Shown here one piece after another: positions 22,083 through 33,241 of a stretch of 64,000 nt of DNA (position 1 is the stretch's first letter; each line of letters starts with the position of its first letter). The notes below the pieces were generated by a model. That model was given only the letters and a program-made list of their open reading frames with translations. It did not search any database and was not told the origin of the DNA. The position numbers and the translations under genes are program-made. This stretch comes from Mortierella sp. BCC40632. Lineage: Eukaryota; Mortierellomycota; Mortierellomycetes; Mortierellales; Mortierellaceae. Location of the stretch: contig WAEK01000024.1 of the NCBI GenBank assembly GCA_011634665.1, positions 137,001-201,000 on the forward strand, read 5' to 3'.

Positions 22083-25000
22083 TTATCCGCTGCACATCAC
22101 ACAGGCATCCTTGTTCTCAAGCTATTTCATAGAAGAAAGACTCGCTCTGTCAGATCATCTAACCCTCTTCCTAAACACTACAGCACCACATTACCATATT
22201 TTCCAATAACAAAAAAAAATAATGACGGTAACTTACAGAACACATGATGGCATCCAAGGCAGCCTGATCTGCCTCATCCAACTGAGGAGACTCCACTTCG
22301 GGTGTGGTCACTCCGTTAATGTTCTCGGTCGTGATCTTGGTCTGCTGCTTCACCACACGGGCCACGAGCGCTTGCTTCTTGAGACTCTCCACCAACGCTT
22401 GCTGGTCCACCGTGAACTTGATAGCATCGACTGCAGGGCGGGATCGCAAATAATACATGCCCGTCTTCAATCCCTTCTTCCATCCATAAAAGTGCATCGA
22501 CGTCATCTTGCTCGCGCTTGGGTCCGACATGAACACGTTCAAGGACTGCGACTGGTCAATGTAGGGCGCGCGGTCCGCTGCCATATCAATCAATGCTCTC
22601 TGAGGAATCTCCCAGATTGTTCTGTACAGGCTCTTGATCTCGTCATCCAGCTCACTCAATCCCTGAATCGAGCCGTTGGCAGCAATGATCTGGTTCTTCA
22701 TCGACTCGTTCCACAATCCCATCTGTGTCAAATCGTTCAACAAGTGGTGGTTCTATAGAGAAGAAAGAAACGATACGCTGTCCGTTAGAGTAGGCTCCAC
22801 TTGGTAAAACAAAAACAAAAAGAGGAGCGGCTCTCTTCCCAATCAAAGCACTTACCACAATCTGGAACTCTCCACTGAGGACACGACGCTGGTAAATATT
22901 GGAAGTGTAAGGTTCAAAGCATTCGTTGTTGCCAAGGATCTGGCTTGTTGAAGCTGTGGGCATGGGAGCCACCAAGAGCGAGTTGCGAACACCATGCTGC
23001 TTGATCTGTTGCTTCAATCGATCCCAGTCCCAACGGTCGCTAGGCTTGACTCCCCACATGTCGAACTGGAGAACACCTTCGCTCACAGGAGAGCCTTCGT
23101 AGGTCTCGTAGGATCCTTCGACCTGTGCCATCTCACAGGACGCCTCCAGGGCCGCATGGTAGAGAGTCTCAAAGATATCCTTGTTCAATTGACGAGCCTC
23201 GGGGGAATCAAAAGGATACCGAAGCATGATAAAGGCATCAGCAAGACCCTGAACTCCCAATCCAACACTAGAAATAGCACCAATGTTTTTCAAGAGAAAA
23301 AAAAAAAAAAGTCAGCCAAGGTAACTTAACTAGCGCGGAGATTTAAGCCCATTTGTTGCAAACACCAGCCACAAAGAATGAAAAAAAAAAAAAAAAAAAA
23401 AAAAACGTACGGTCGATGACGACGGTTGCTCTTCTCGGCTTCTGGGACAGGGTAGTAGTTGCGGTCGATGACCTTGTTCAAGTTCTTGGTGACCACCTTG
23501 ACAATCCTGTGCATCTGCTCAAAATCAAAGCGCTTTTTCTTGATATCCACAAACTTTGGCAGGGCAATCGAGGCCAGGTTACATACGGCTACTTCATCCG
23601 GCGCGGTATACTCAATAATTTCCGTGCACAGGTTGGAGCACGAGATAGTACCCAGATTCTTTTTGGTTCGACTTGTTGTTGCATGCATCTATTATTTGGT
23701 AAAAAAAAAAAAAAAAAAAAAAAAAAAGTCATGTCAATGTCAGTTTTTCAAATGTCATAAACAGGTGAAGGTGAGAAAAAGATAAAGAATGCTTGCTTAC
23801 CTTTGTAAAGCATATAGGGCATGCCAGTCTCGATCTGTGCATCAATAATCGCGAACCAGAGCTTCTGAGCCTTGACCACGCGTCGGTGCTTGCCCTCAGA
23901 AACATACTTGTTGTACAAATCTACAAACGCCTGTCCGTAGACCCGGTCCAGACCAGGGCATTCGCCAGGACAAAAGAGATGCCAGTCGCCATCCGCCTGG
24001 ACACGCTCCATAAACAAATCAGGAATCCAGAGTCCAAGGAACAGGTCGCGTGCACGGAGCTCCTCATGTCCAGTGTTTTTGCGGAGATCCAGAAACTCAA
24101 AGACATCACTGTGCCATGGCTCCAAGTACCTTTTTCATGATAAGAATGCGATGCAGAATATCATGGTTAGAATACCTTGCCCCACACAACACGGATCTTG
24201 CTCAAAACTGTAGAAAAAGATACATGGATTTTCTTTCTTTCTTTCAACTTACATAGCAAACGAGCCGTTACGCTTTCCACCACCTTGGTTCACAAAGCGG
24301 GCCGTGTCGTTAAAGACACGCAACATGGGGATGATACCATTCGAGTTGCCATTCGTTCCAGCGATGTACGAACCCGAAGCACGGATCTTTTGAAAACTCA
24401 CTCCAACACCTCCTGCTGACTTGGAGATGAGCGAACATGTCTTGAGAGTATCGTAGATTCCTTCGATACTGTCATCTGCCATCTGGACAAGGAAACAGCT
24501 CGACATTTGAGGCTTGGGTGTTCCTGCGTTGAACAAGGTTGGCGTGGCATGTGTAAAGTATTTTTCAGACATGAAGTTGTATGTTTCGATCGCGGCATCA
24601 ATATCACGGCCATGGATGCCAATCGAGACACGCATGATCATGTGCTGAGGACGCTCCACGACAATGTCTAGTAAAAATTTTTTTTTTTTTTTTTTTTTTT
24701 TGTCCAGATCGCAAAGGACAGAGTCAGATCCAGTCCATCATTCAACTAGAAAAAAAAGGGGGATTCACAGTAATTGCTTCCTCGAATAGAATTCAAAACT
24801 CGACAATTCGACAGTACCATTGATACGCAAGAGGTAACTTCTCTCAAGCGTCTTGAAGCCGAAAAAGTTGTATCCATAGTCACGATCATAGATGATGGCC
24901 GAATTGAGACGATCGGCATGCTCCGTAACAATGTCATACAACTCCTTGGAGACCAAAGGCACATTCTTTTTGAGCTTGGGATGGATATGGGTATAGAGGT

Positions 25001-25634
25001 CCTCGATCACGTTCGAAAAGACCTTCTTGGTCTCCTTGTGCAGGTTGGAGACAGCAATGCGTGCAGCCAGTGTCGCATAGTCGGGGTGCTTTGTCGTCAG
25101 GTAGGCAGCAGTCTCTGCAGCAAGGTTGTCAAGCTCGACCGTTGTGATGCCCTGGTACATACCCTCGACAACCTAAGAGAGAGAAAGAGATGGATCATTT
25201 GGAATTGGATTATTAACATGCGCAGAAACGTTAAAACCAAGCGTTGTGAGCATCAGCGAGTAGTGGGGGAGAAAGTCGTTGACAAGCAAAGAGAGGAAAG
25301 AACAAGAAAACAAGGCACAACTAATGGTCCTCTCAGAATGGGGATTCTCTCTTCCCGTCCAGGAAAGGGAGTTAAAAGGGGGAGAGAGAAGGAAGAAGGA
25401 AAAGTTGACTTTTGTGGCGTTGGAGATCAAGGCTGCGAGCCTCTCTCTCCCTTTCTCATTATCTATCTATCTCTCTTTGACACCCCCTTGGGTGTAGCAC
25501 CGAGACAAATCGGTAGGAGCAAAAAAAGAAAAAAAGGATCTCCTGCCCCGGTGGATCAAAAGTGGTAGAGGTGGATAGACTCGAAAGATAGAGAACATAC
25601 TCGAGAGATGGATGATGAACAAAGATCGAGGCTT

Positions 25635-25669
<35 letters not shown>

Positions 25670-25804
25670 AGCTGTGTGAATATAAGCTATCTGTTACGAC
25701 TAGTACCTTTTGCGAGACTCTTGGGGGGTCAATAAAGTCGGGATTCAGACCATAGCAGAGTTTGGAGATTCGAGATGTGATCTTGTCAAAGTGGACCTGG
25801 TTTG

Positions 25805-25854
<50 letters not shown>

Positions 25855-26207
25855 TCCCTGATGGCAAGGTGCGCAAGGACGGAATGAGATTAGGTACAAG
25901 AACAACTCTTTTGGGAAGAGGAAGGGAAGACTATTGTGCATGAGGAAGAAGAGAGACTCTACAAGTGATCAGTCCAAAAAGAGACTGAATCCAAAGCAGG
26001 CATGGACAATGAGCTTACAGTCTCGCGTCTTCCATCTATATGCGAATGAATAGGGCCATCACCAAAAAGGGGGGAGAGGAGAAAGTTCATTCTTGGTCAG
26101 TCCATGAAGTGAATCATCCAGTCATTGAGTAGAGCGAGAGCAATAGTGTGAAAAGAAAGCAAGAAAAAAAAAAAAGGGAGACACTTACCTCGCTTGAGGA
26201 CATACAT
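22083..26207 (-). CDS. RNR1: Ribonucleoside-diphosphate reductase, large subunit (frame broken by one base)
   Basis: Ten exons: 26207-26189, 26035-26019, 25796-25707, 25172-24818, 24667-24253, 24129-23801, 23688-23411, 23267-22856, 22752-22237 and 22121-22083; about 822 aa once one extra base is discounted. Class Ia enzyme reducing NDPs to dNDPs. The ATP-cone (MYVLKRDGRRETVHFDKI) is assembled from three exons, one only 17 nt. Conserved blocks follow: [34 protein letters not shown] and VAVCNLAS (active-site Cys), [17 protein letters not shown], and the C-terminal redox pair in [11 protein letters not shown]. Exon 7 is 278 nt where 277 is needed: DACNNKSNQ and [14 protein letters not shown] lie in different frames, separated by a five-A run (23660-23664 on plus). 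All other exons sum correctly. A homopolymer sequencing error is most likely. Promoter MluI-type boxes lie upstream. Confidence 0.95.
25808..25852. repeat. 45-nt poly(A) tract in RNR1 intron 2
   Basis: On the mRNA strand this is 45 T ending 11 nt before the acceptor of exon 3, so it serves as an extreme polypyrimidine tract. Confidence 0.9.
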
Positions 26208-26307
26208 TGTTGGTCGAGTGTGTGAGGAGGGGGGGGGGAGAGGAGGTGCTTGGGATGAGAGCCGGGTGGCGGGAAAGAGAAAAAGAGGTGTGGCAGTGAT
26301 CACTCGA

Positions 26308-26313
26308 ACGCGT
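26308..26313. promoter_or_regulatory. MluI cell-cycle box (ACGCGT) upstream of RNR1, site 1
   Basis: Palindromic ACGCGT 101 bp upstream of the RNR1 start. In budding yeast the MBF complex binds this hexamer to drive S-phase transcription of RNR1 and other replication genes; use of the same element here is inference. Confidence 0.5.
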
Positions 26314-26441
26314 AGGAAAGAGAGAAAGAAAGTACGAGATGAGGAGGAGCGAGATTCCTGTGGAAGCAAATGAGGAATGAGGCGGGTAATGAGAACTGGA
26401 CTAGGAGAGACGAGAAAGAGAGAAAGACAAAGAGAACAAAC

Positions 26442-26447
26442 ACGCGT
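26442..26447. promoter_or_regulatory. MluI cell-cycle box (ACGCGT) upstream of RNR1, site 2
   Basis: Second perfect ACGCGT, 235 bp upstream of the RNR1 start. Confidence 0.5.
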
Positions 26448-26902
26448 GAATAGTCAGTGAAGAGAGAGCGAAAGCGAGTGGGAGTGAGTGGGAGTGAGAG
26501 TGAGAGAGAAAGGAAGGACGTGCTGCTGTTGGGAGGAACAGACAAAGCAAGGATGGTGTGTGGAAAGGGCAAAGAAGAAGAAGAAAAAGAAGAAGAAGAA
26601 GAAGAAGAAGAAGAAAAAAGAGAGAAAAATAGAGGAATAAGAAACAGTGACCTTAACGACAGCAGAGAGAAAGAGAGAGAGAAAAAAAAACATAACAACA
26701 GAAGAAAGCGCGTCAAATAGAGGCGGGTCTTTAACTACTGTAGTGTTGTTATGGACCCAATTCGCCACCCGTTAGGTGTGTTTGTCTGTCACTCTGTCTG
26801 TCTGTGTGTGTGTTAGCCAGTTCCTGGACCCATTAGCAAGGGGCAGCCCAGTGGCGCTCTCTCTCTTCTCAAATTTAATTAAAGGAGTAAACAAACCTTT
26901 AG

Positions 26903-26908
26903 ACGCGT
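26903..26908. promoter_or_regulatory. MluI cell-cycle box (ACGCGT) upstream of RNR1, site 3
   Basis: Third perfect ACGCGT, about 700 bp upstream of the RNR1 start. Weaker case because of distance. Confidence 0.35.
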
Positions 26909-27091
26909 CTCTCTCTCTCTCCTCTCTCTCCCTTTGTGACACTGCTGTCGCGCCTACGAATAACTTAACTGCGAGGGGAGTAAGGAAAATCCAGTGACAT
27001 GAGCACGGGGGAGTGGTGGCAAAATAAAATAGAGCCTCTATTCGCTTTCATTAACCATTATAAGAAAAGAAAAAAAAAAGTATCTGGTACC

Positions 27092-27095
<4 letters not shown>

Positions 27096-27153
<58 letters not shown>
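27096..27153. repeat. (CT)n microsatellite
   Basis: About 28 CT units 125 bp downstream of the chitin deacetylase stop codon. Confidence 0.9.
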
Positions 27154-27158
<5 letters not shown>

Positions 27159-27277
27159 CTCTTAATGCGCGTATCTAAGTAAACTAATTGCATTCGCACA
27201 TACGCCAAGTACGCATGCTCTATCTGTCTAACCCTTATTTGGTTTTGGACAAAGAAAAGAAAAAGGGTCTATCCTAT

Positions 27278-29404
27278 TTACATCGCCCACATCACGGTCG
27301 CCACAGCGGTCAACGCCACGGCCACACGCTGAAGCGTCTGTACCAATCCAAGGTCTCCCGCAGGACCCGCTCCCGCTCCACTGCTTCCACTACCATCCCC
27401 CGATTCCTGGCTCGCCTTCCTTCCCACTGCAGAAGAGAAATCCGATTCCGACATGCCAGGAATACCCATGTACGAATCCTTGTTGTCATCTGGCTTTGGC
27501 TTCTCAGTCGCACCATTCAATCCAAGCTTGGAACCACGCTGGTAGGGTGTCTGATCTGCGAGACAATGCGCCAAGCTCATCGGTTGCAAACCCCGGTTCA
27601 TACCGATTGGGATCAGACGCTTGGACAACTTGATCGTATCCACATTCAAATCATGTTCGAGTGTGATCGGACCCGCTGGTCGCCCACCAGGGGATCGAAC
27701 CATCTGCGAGTTACCGACGGCAGTGTGGAAGTTTTGGATGACATCGGATTCTTGGACTTGATGTTGCAGCATCCGCCAGTCGTTCGTGTCCCATCCCTTT
27801 GTCCAGATAACGGTTGTGTATCCCATCTGGCGTAGAATCTCGCGGACTCTGTTATCCGTATCACCTATTTTTTTTTTTTTTTTTATATATATATCGTAGG
27901 TAAAAAAAAAAAACAGAAGATGGTTTGTCAGCAGAGAGAGAGAGAGAGAGAGAGAGAATGGTGGAATGGATCGGAGAGAAGAAGATCCAGTCTAAATTGT
28001 TTACCATAAGGCGGGCGGACGTATTTCATGGTCAGTCCTGTCACGTCGCGGATAATCTTTTCCGTCCATCGAATCTCGGCCACAATCTCATGGTTTGTCA
28101 GCGTCGTCAGTCCTGCGTGGGACCAAGCTAAGAGATGATATTACACAAAAAAAAAGTGGATTGAGCAAACCAACCTTCTCTCAAGACTGTCAAAAATGAG
28201 AAAAAAAAGTGAGAGAACTCTCATGCTGTGTAATCAACTTACTGTGCATGGCAATATGATGACCCTTTGCAACCTGCTCCTTCAGAATATCTGGATACTC
28301 GAGCACTCGACTGCCGACAATAAAGAATGTCGCAGTCAACTTGTTCTCTCCAAGGTACTTGACCAGATTCCTCGACTCCAAACTTGGTCCATCATCATAG
28401 GTCAGTCCCCAAGCACGCTCACTTGGACAGGTCACCACATCATCTGGTGCCGTACATCCTGAACAGGACCACCAACATGCAGACCGATCCAACTCGGCAT
28501 CTGATGGGCACTTTGGGAAATGGGGCGCATCCGGCAATCCCGAGGCCACAGGGATATTGGGCACCTTGGACCAGTCAATCTCGGCCACCCATGCCTTGAC
28601 TTGAGGTGAAGTCACATCTGGGATGGTATCCTTCCGTGGGTAAATAGCCGCATTCAAACGGAACTTGGAGCGTGGGCCAGATCGGAACTTGCCGTTGCCT
28701 CCACCTCCTGAAGGCGGTGCTCCAGTACCTGTACCAGGTGTTGTGCTGTTGGCCGGTGCATGGACAGGGGCCACGGCAGGTGCAGCTACTGGGGCAACTT
28801 TTGGAGCAGCCACAGGAGCAGTGCCGGGAGCAGTGCCAGGAGCAGTGCCAGGAGCAGTGCCGGGAGCAGCCCCAGGAGCGGCTCCAAGAGGAGGATTGAG
28901 AGGGGCCCCAGGGGCAGGACCCGGGGGAGCACCAGGAGCAGCACCAGGAGCAGCGCCTTGGCCTCCTCCTCCTTCTTCCGAATGGATCCAGGTTGAGGCA
29001 TCCTCCTCGTCATACGTGCCTGCAAAAATATTTTCATCGCCCAGATGACGTACGATACCATGGTAATCGATATCAGCGCTGGACAAGCTACTGTAGTGTT
29101 GGCTGCTGTCGAGAGATCGACGATATGCCGTCTTTGCATGATAGATCGAAGCTGCATCGGGGCCTGGAGCGGAAAGTAGGCTCATCGCGTCGCTGTCCGA
29201 GTAGGATGGGTCCAGCTGAGCCAATGTCGAGCGCGTCAGCATGGGCGACAGAATGACCATGGCAGCTGTGGCCAAGAGCACGACATTTGGGCGTGAACGA
29301 CGGTGTTGGTGCTGTTGTTGGTGGTGTTGGTGGCGAAGATGACCGTGCAAGGGCGAGGAAGCGGATCTCAAGGACCGAGAGGAAGCCGCAGGCTGAGGAG
29401 CCAT
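27278..29404 (-). CDS. Chitin deacetylase (polysaccharide deacetylase, CE4), membrane or GPI anchored
   Basis: Three exons, 29404-28243, 28127-28005 and 27864-27278, 623 aa, phases consistent. All five NodB catalytic motifs are visible: TYDDGPS, HHIAMHTWSH (formed across junction 1), RPPYG (across junction 2), DTNDW and ITLEHD. The enzyme removes acetyl groups from chitin to make chitosan at the cell surface. The N-terminus has a His/Gln-rich cytosolic stretch, then a hydrophobic segment (VVLLATAAMVILSPML, about 40-55) acting as signal peptide or signal anchor. Between it and the catalytic domain is an Ala-Pro-Gly repeat region (APGTAPGTAPG..., about residues 145-220) that resembles a wall-spanning stalk. 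After the domain there is a Gly/Ser-rich stretch and a hydrophobic C-terminus (VALTAVATVMWAM), which fits a GPI-attachment signal. The ATG at 29404 is chosen because the open frame upstream has no earlier ATG. Confidence 0.94.
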
Positions 29405-29690
29405 GGATCTGTTGTAAAAAGAGTCTACTAAAGGTGGTGGACGCTTACAAGCAAGAGTAGTAGAGGATGATGAAGGCGAGTTAAGCAACGGCCACGGTCG
29501 AGTCGTTGGCAGAGGTAGCTCAGACCAGACGCGCCTTCTGAGGCAGAAGGGCGATGGGAGGAATGTCGAAAATAAGGTTGTCGAGGTGGAAGACCGGGGA
29601 TGAAGAGTCCAAGGGCCGGAAGATGGCGAGCAGGCAGGTTAGGGAGATGTAGTAGGCGTGACGAGAGAGAAGAGAGGTAGAAAGAGGAGA

Positions 29691-29733
<43 letters not shown>

Positions 29734-30433
29734 AAAGAAAAGAAAAAGGAATAGACCAAGACCAAAGAAGACGCGCGAGGTGGGGCCGTGGATCGACGAC
29801 CTTTATACAAAGAGACATGAGAGGAAGGAAAAGAGAAAGAGTCTACATGTGACTTGAATGCGCATTGGCAGAACGCAGTGTGCGCACTTCACGCGTCATT
29901 GTTCTGCTGGGATGTTCTGTGGAATGAACGGACAGACGCGCAGAGGCGAGAAGGAGGGTGGTAGGGGTGATCGCGGCCCGGGCAGGAAGAGGGGTGAGAG
30001 AAGAGAGTCGGCAAGCGAGGATCACAGGCCAGCGTGAAGGATCGAGGTGGGTGGTTATCTTCTTCTGGGCACGTTCATAACGGGTCTCAGGACGACTTGG
30101 CCTATCGTCGTCGTCCTGCTAGCCGGGATGCGACGATCCTCTTCTCACCTTTCAACGGGTGGGGTGGGATGGAGGTAGGAAGCGCGACATCAGGGCAGGC
30201 GGGTGAGGCAGGCCACTTGAAGCGGCTTCGAGTTCATGCTAAGATGGCCGACAGTGAAGACTATTTTTAAGACGCGTCCCTCCCGCGCGCAGACCGTGCT
30301 GTGTGTGTGTGTGTTTTTGATTCCAACGGACGCCAACCATGCAGTTTCGCGAGAGGGTGAGAGTAAAAGAGAGGGAGAGTAGGTGTGTGGTGTGTGAGCG
30401 GAGAAGAGCTTTTGCAATGGTTAATTCTTCTTC

Positions 30434-30479
<46 letters not shown>

Positions 30480-33241
30480 AGTTGAAGTTGCTGTTGTAGT
30501 TGTGGTTGTCCTCAGCCATTTGTGCAAGTCTCTTGATCACTGAGTGTGATCGATCACTGGACAGAGAGCGACAGAGAGCGGCAGAGAGGACAGAAGCGAG
30601 AGAAGAAAGAGAGAGAAGAGAGAGAGAAGAGAGAGCAGTCACAGACATTGCTTCATAGGAACAGAAGAACACAGAAGAGGGCGCCTAGGAAGTAGGAGAA
30701 AGAAGAGAAAGAAGGAAAGAAGAAGAAGAAGGAGTGGAGGTAGGGGTACCCTTCGGTCCCCCCCACTTCTCCTTTCTTTCCCTTTCCTCTGTGGAGGATT
30801 GTAGCCAATAATGACTCCCGTCCCTTCAGCTCATCAGAACTGATCTTGGTCCGCAGTTCCTGCTAGGAAGGCCTAGAGCTGGATCAGAGAGTTCCCGGTT
30901 CTCTGGGAGGCCAAAGAAACCAGGCAAGGTACTTCCTCCGAGTCATCGGGACTCTAGAAGCTTGTGCCCCGGGGCCCCAATTTCTCTCTCTCTCTTTCTC
31001 TCTCTTTCTCTTTCTCTCTTTCTCTCTAGGAGAAAGGGAATAGGAGATCCTCCTGTAATAAGCCCCGCCATCTCCTCTTCGTTTCTCCCCCCCCCCCTTT
31101 CTCTTTCTCTCCCCCCGAACAGGAGCCCAAAGACGCACGGTCCCCGCAGAACCTTGCATACAATTATCTTGGGAGAGAGAGAGAGGGAAAAGCAGGCTTC
31201 ATGGGACTTGACCTCTTTCTCTCCCTTTCTTTCTTTTTCCCCCTGGGCTCGGCCTTCGTCAGCAGGCTCTGACAACGGACCTGGAGCTGTTGGGACTCCC
31301 TTGCAGAGAAACAGATGGAAACAAAAGAGAAAGAGAGAGTGTGTGTGTGTGTAAGGAAGTGAAAGAAAGAGAGATTTATAGACTAACTAGAGAAGACAAC
31401 AGGGGGGGAGGGGGAGAAGACCATAGACGCCTTCAATTGGGCGCAATAATATCGTTAGGACGAACACAACAAGAGAAAAGACGTGGCGAACTTCTTTTTT
31501 TTCTTTGACGAAACACCGATCGGACCCAGTTATTGGCTCCCATTAAGTCAGGACAACCACGCAGGGAGGAGGCATTGAGGGCCAAGCCAAAAGAGGAGAG
31601 AGAGAGAGAGAGCGCAGCAGAGGAAAAGAAGAAAAAAAAAAAAAAAAAAAAAAAAAAAGAGAGGAGACAGACAGAGAGTAGGAGAAGGAGAGAGAAAGAG
31701 TAAGTAAGTAAGAGAGAGAGAGGGGTCGGGATCCCGTCTTGGGAAATGCAGCGCTCGCAAAGACCTCGCAGGAGGCACGCGCACAAACTATCCTTGTGGG
31801 TGAAGATGGGGTATCTCGCATAATAGAAGGGCCTTGGGGGTGGGGGGGAGGAGGAAGAGGAAGGAAAGGTAAACAGGAGGGGGGGGGGGAGCAAACTCGG
31901 CACGAGGACGAACAGGTTCAGGTTCAGGCCAGGTCCATGTCAGGTCATCACCAAAAAAAAAAAAAAAAAAAAAAAAAAAGGTCCAAAATGGTCAAATGGT
32001 CAAAAGAAGGTCAGGCAGGCTAGCACGAACAAGAGAAAAAGGGAGAAAGAAAAAGGGCCCGAGAGAGAAAGAAAGAACAACAACAGTAGCAACAACAGCA
32101 ACAACAACAACAATAACGATGGACCCAGGCACTCATTTTTCTTGCTGGAATGCGGTGCTACTGTTCTCCTTCTCCTGAAGGCGAAGGCGTGCTTTTGTCT
32201 CTTCTCCTCCCCATCCCCTCTCTCTCCTTCTCCTCCTCCTCCTCCTCCTCCTCCTACTCTTCCTCCTCTTCTTTCCCTCTCTCTCTCTCTCTCTCTCTCC
32301 CCAAATAATGCCCATCGGATCCCCAAAGAGACATTTTGCTCCAACATAACACAACGACACATGGTCGAAGTCTTTTTATTTTCAATCCCAGGGAGGAGAC
32401 AAGGAAGCAGCAAACAAGAAAAAAAAGAGAGAGAGAAGGGAGAGTGAACCATATATTTGGACTATCCGGTCAGAGACGCGTCCGCATAAAAATATATAGA
32501 GAAAAAATGTTTTACAGACGTTTATTTAAGCAAAAAGAAAGAAAGGGTCAGGCTGTTCTAAAAGAAAAGAGTACGAATCGGCTGGAATAGAAGTGTGTGG
32601 AAAAAGAAAAAAGAAAAAAAAAAAAAAAAAAAAAAAGTTGGTGGTGGTGTTACAGACGCACAAGACTGGAGAAGCAAGAGCCAAGTCTTGACGATAGAGA
32701 GAAAAGAGACGACACATTTGGAAAAGTAGTAGTTGCAAAGTAATGGGTAATAGTGTGTAAGAGTCGTCCAGCCTATCTTCTGAGAGGAGGGTTTTTTTTT
32801 TTTTCACTGGTTGATATACATGTACAAGGCCGAAAGGGAAAGTGAAAAAAAAAAAAAAAAAAATAAAAAAAAAAAAGGATGCCATCCCCGGAGGAGACTA
32901 GGCCCTTGGCTTAGCTGAGCCATCCGCCCATCCGAGAGAAAGAGAGAGCGAGTAACAAGAGTTACGAGAGTTACGAGAGTTGTGTGAGAGAGAAGAAAAA
33001 AAAAAATAAAGAGAGCTTGTCGTGCAAAAAGGACTCTCTTGTCAGGTGCCAGGCGCAGGAGGGTGAGGATGAGTCATGGCTGGGGCACTCAGGGTTCTCC
33101 CTCCCACTGGCTCATCCTTTTTTTTTTTTTTTCATCCTCTCTCTCACTCTCTCACTCTCTCTACCCAGTCTCTCTCATTCTCTCCTAGGGGGAGGGAAAG
33201 ACCATGAAGAAGGCGCTTTTTTCTTTTTCTTTTTTCTTTTT
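29405..33241. other. Long intergenic region, no supported gene
   Basis: Holds GA-rich leader sequence of the chitin deacetylase (29650-29750), a GTT microsatellite (30434-30480), mixed GA/CT tracts, and A runs at 31631-31658, 31951-31979 and 32615-32637. Open frames such as plus 30034-30270 and 31739-32023 have partly protein-like composition but no motif I recognise and no clean start or splice sites. ACGCGT occurs at about 29892 and 30272. Confidence 0.45.
30434..30480. repeat. (GTT)n trinucleotide microsatellite
   Basis: About 15 GTT units, on the other strand AAC/ACA, followed by degenerate copies to about 30510. Confidence 0.9.

Larger units (their letters stand above)
26208..27277. other. 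RNR1 promoter and chitin deacetylase 3' flank
   Basis: No gene supported. GA-rich sequence (about 26310-26690) is the pyrimidine leader of RNR1 on its own strand. Three ACGCGT boxes occur in 600 bp. A CT microsatellite lies at about 27096-27153, downstream of the chitin deacetylase stop. Confidence 0.6.

Noticed and set aside
30884..31354. Overlapping frames near a GA-rich region resembling an Arg/Glu protein
   Set aside because: RERERE runs are GA microsatellite shadows.
31433..31903. Long minus-strand frame rich in Ser, Leu and Phe
   Set aside because: It is a shadow of GA/A tracts; no motif, start context or splice sites.
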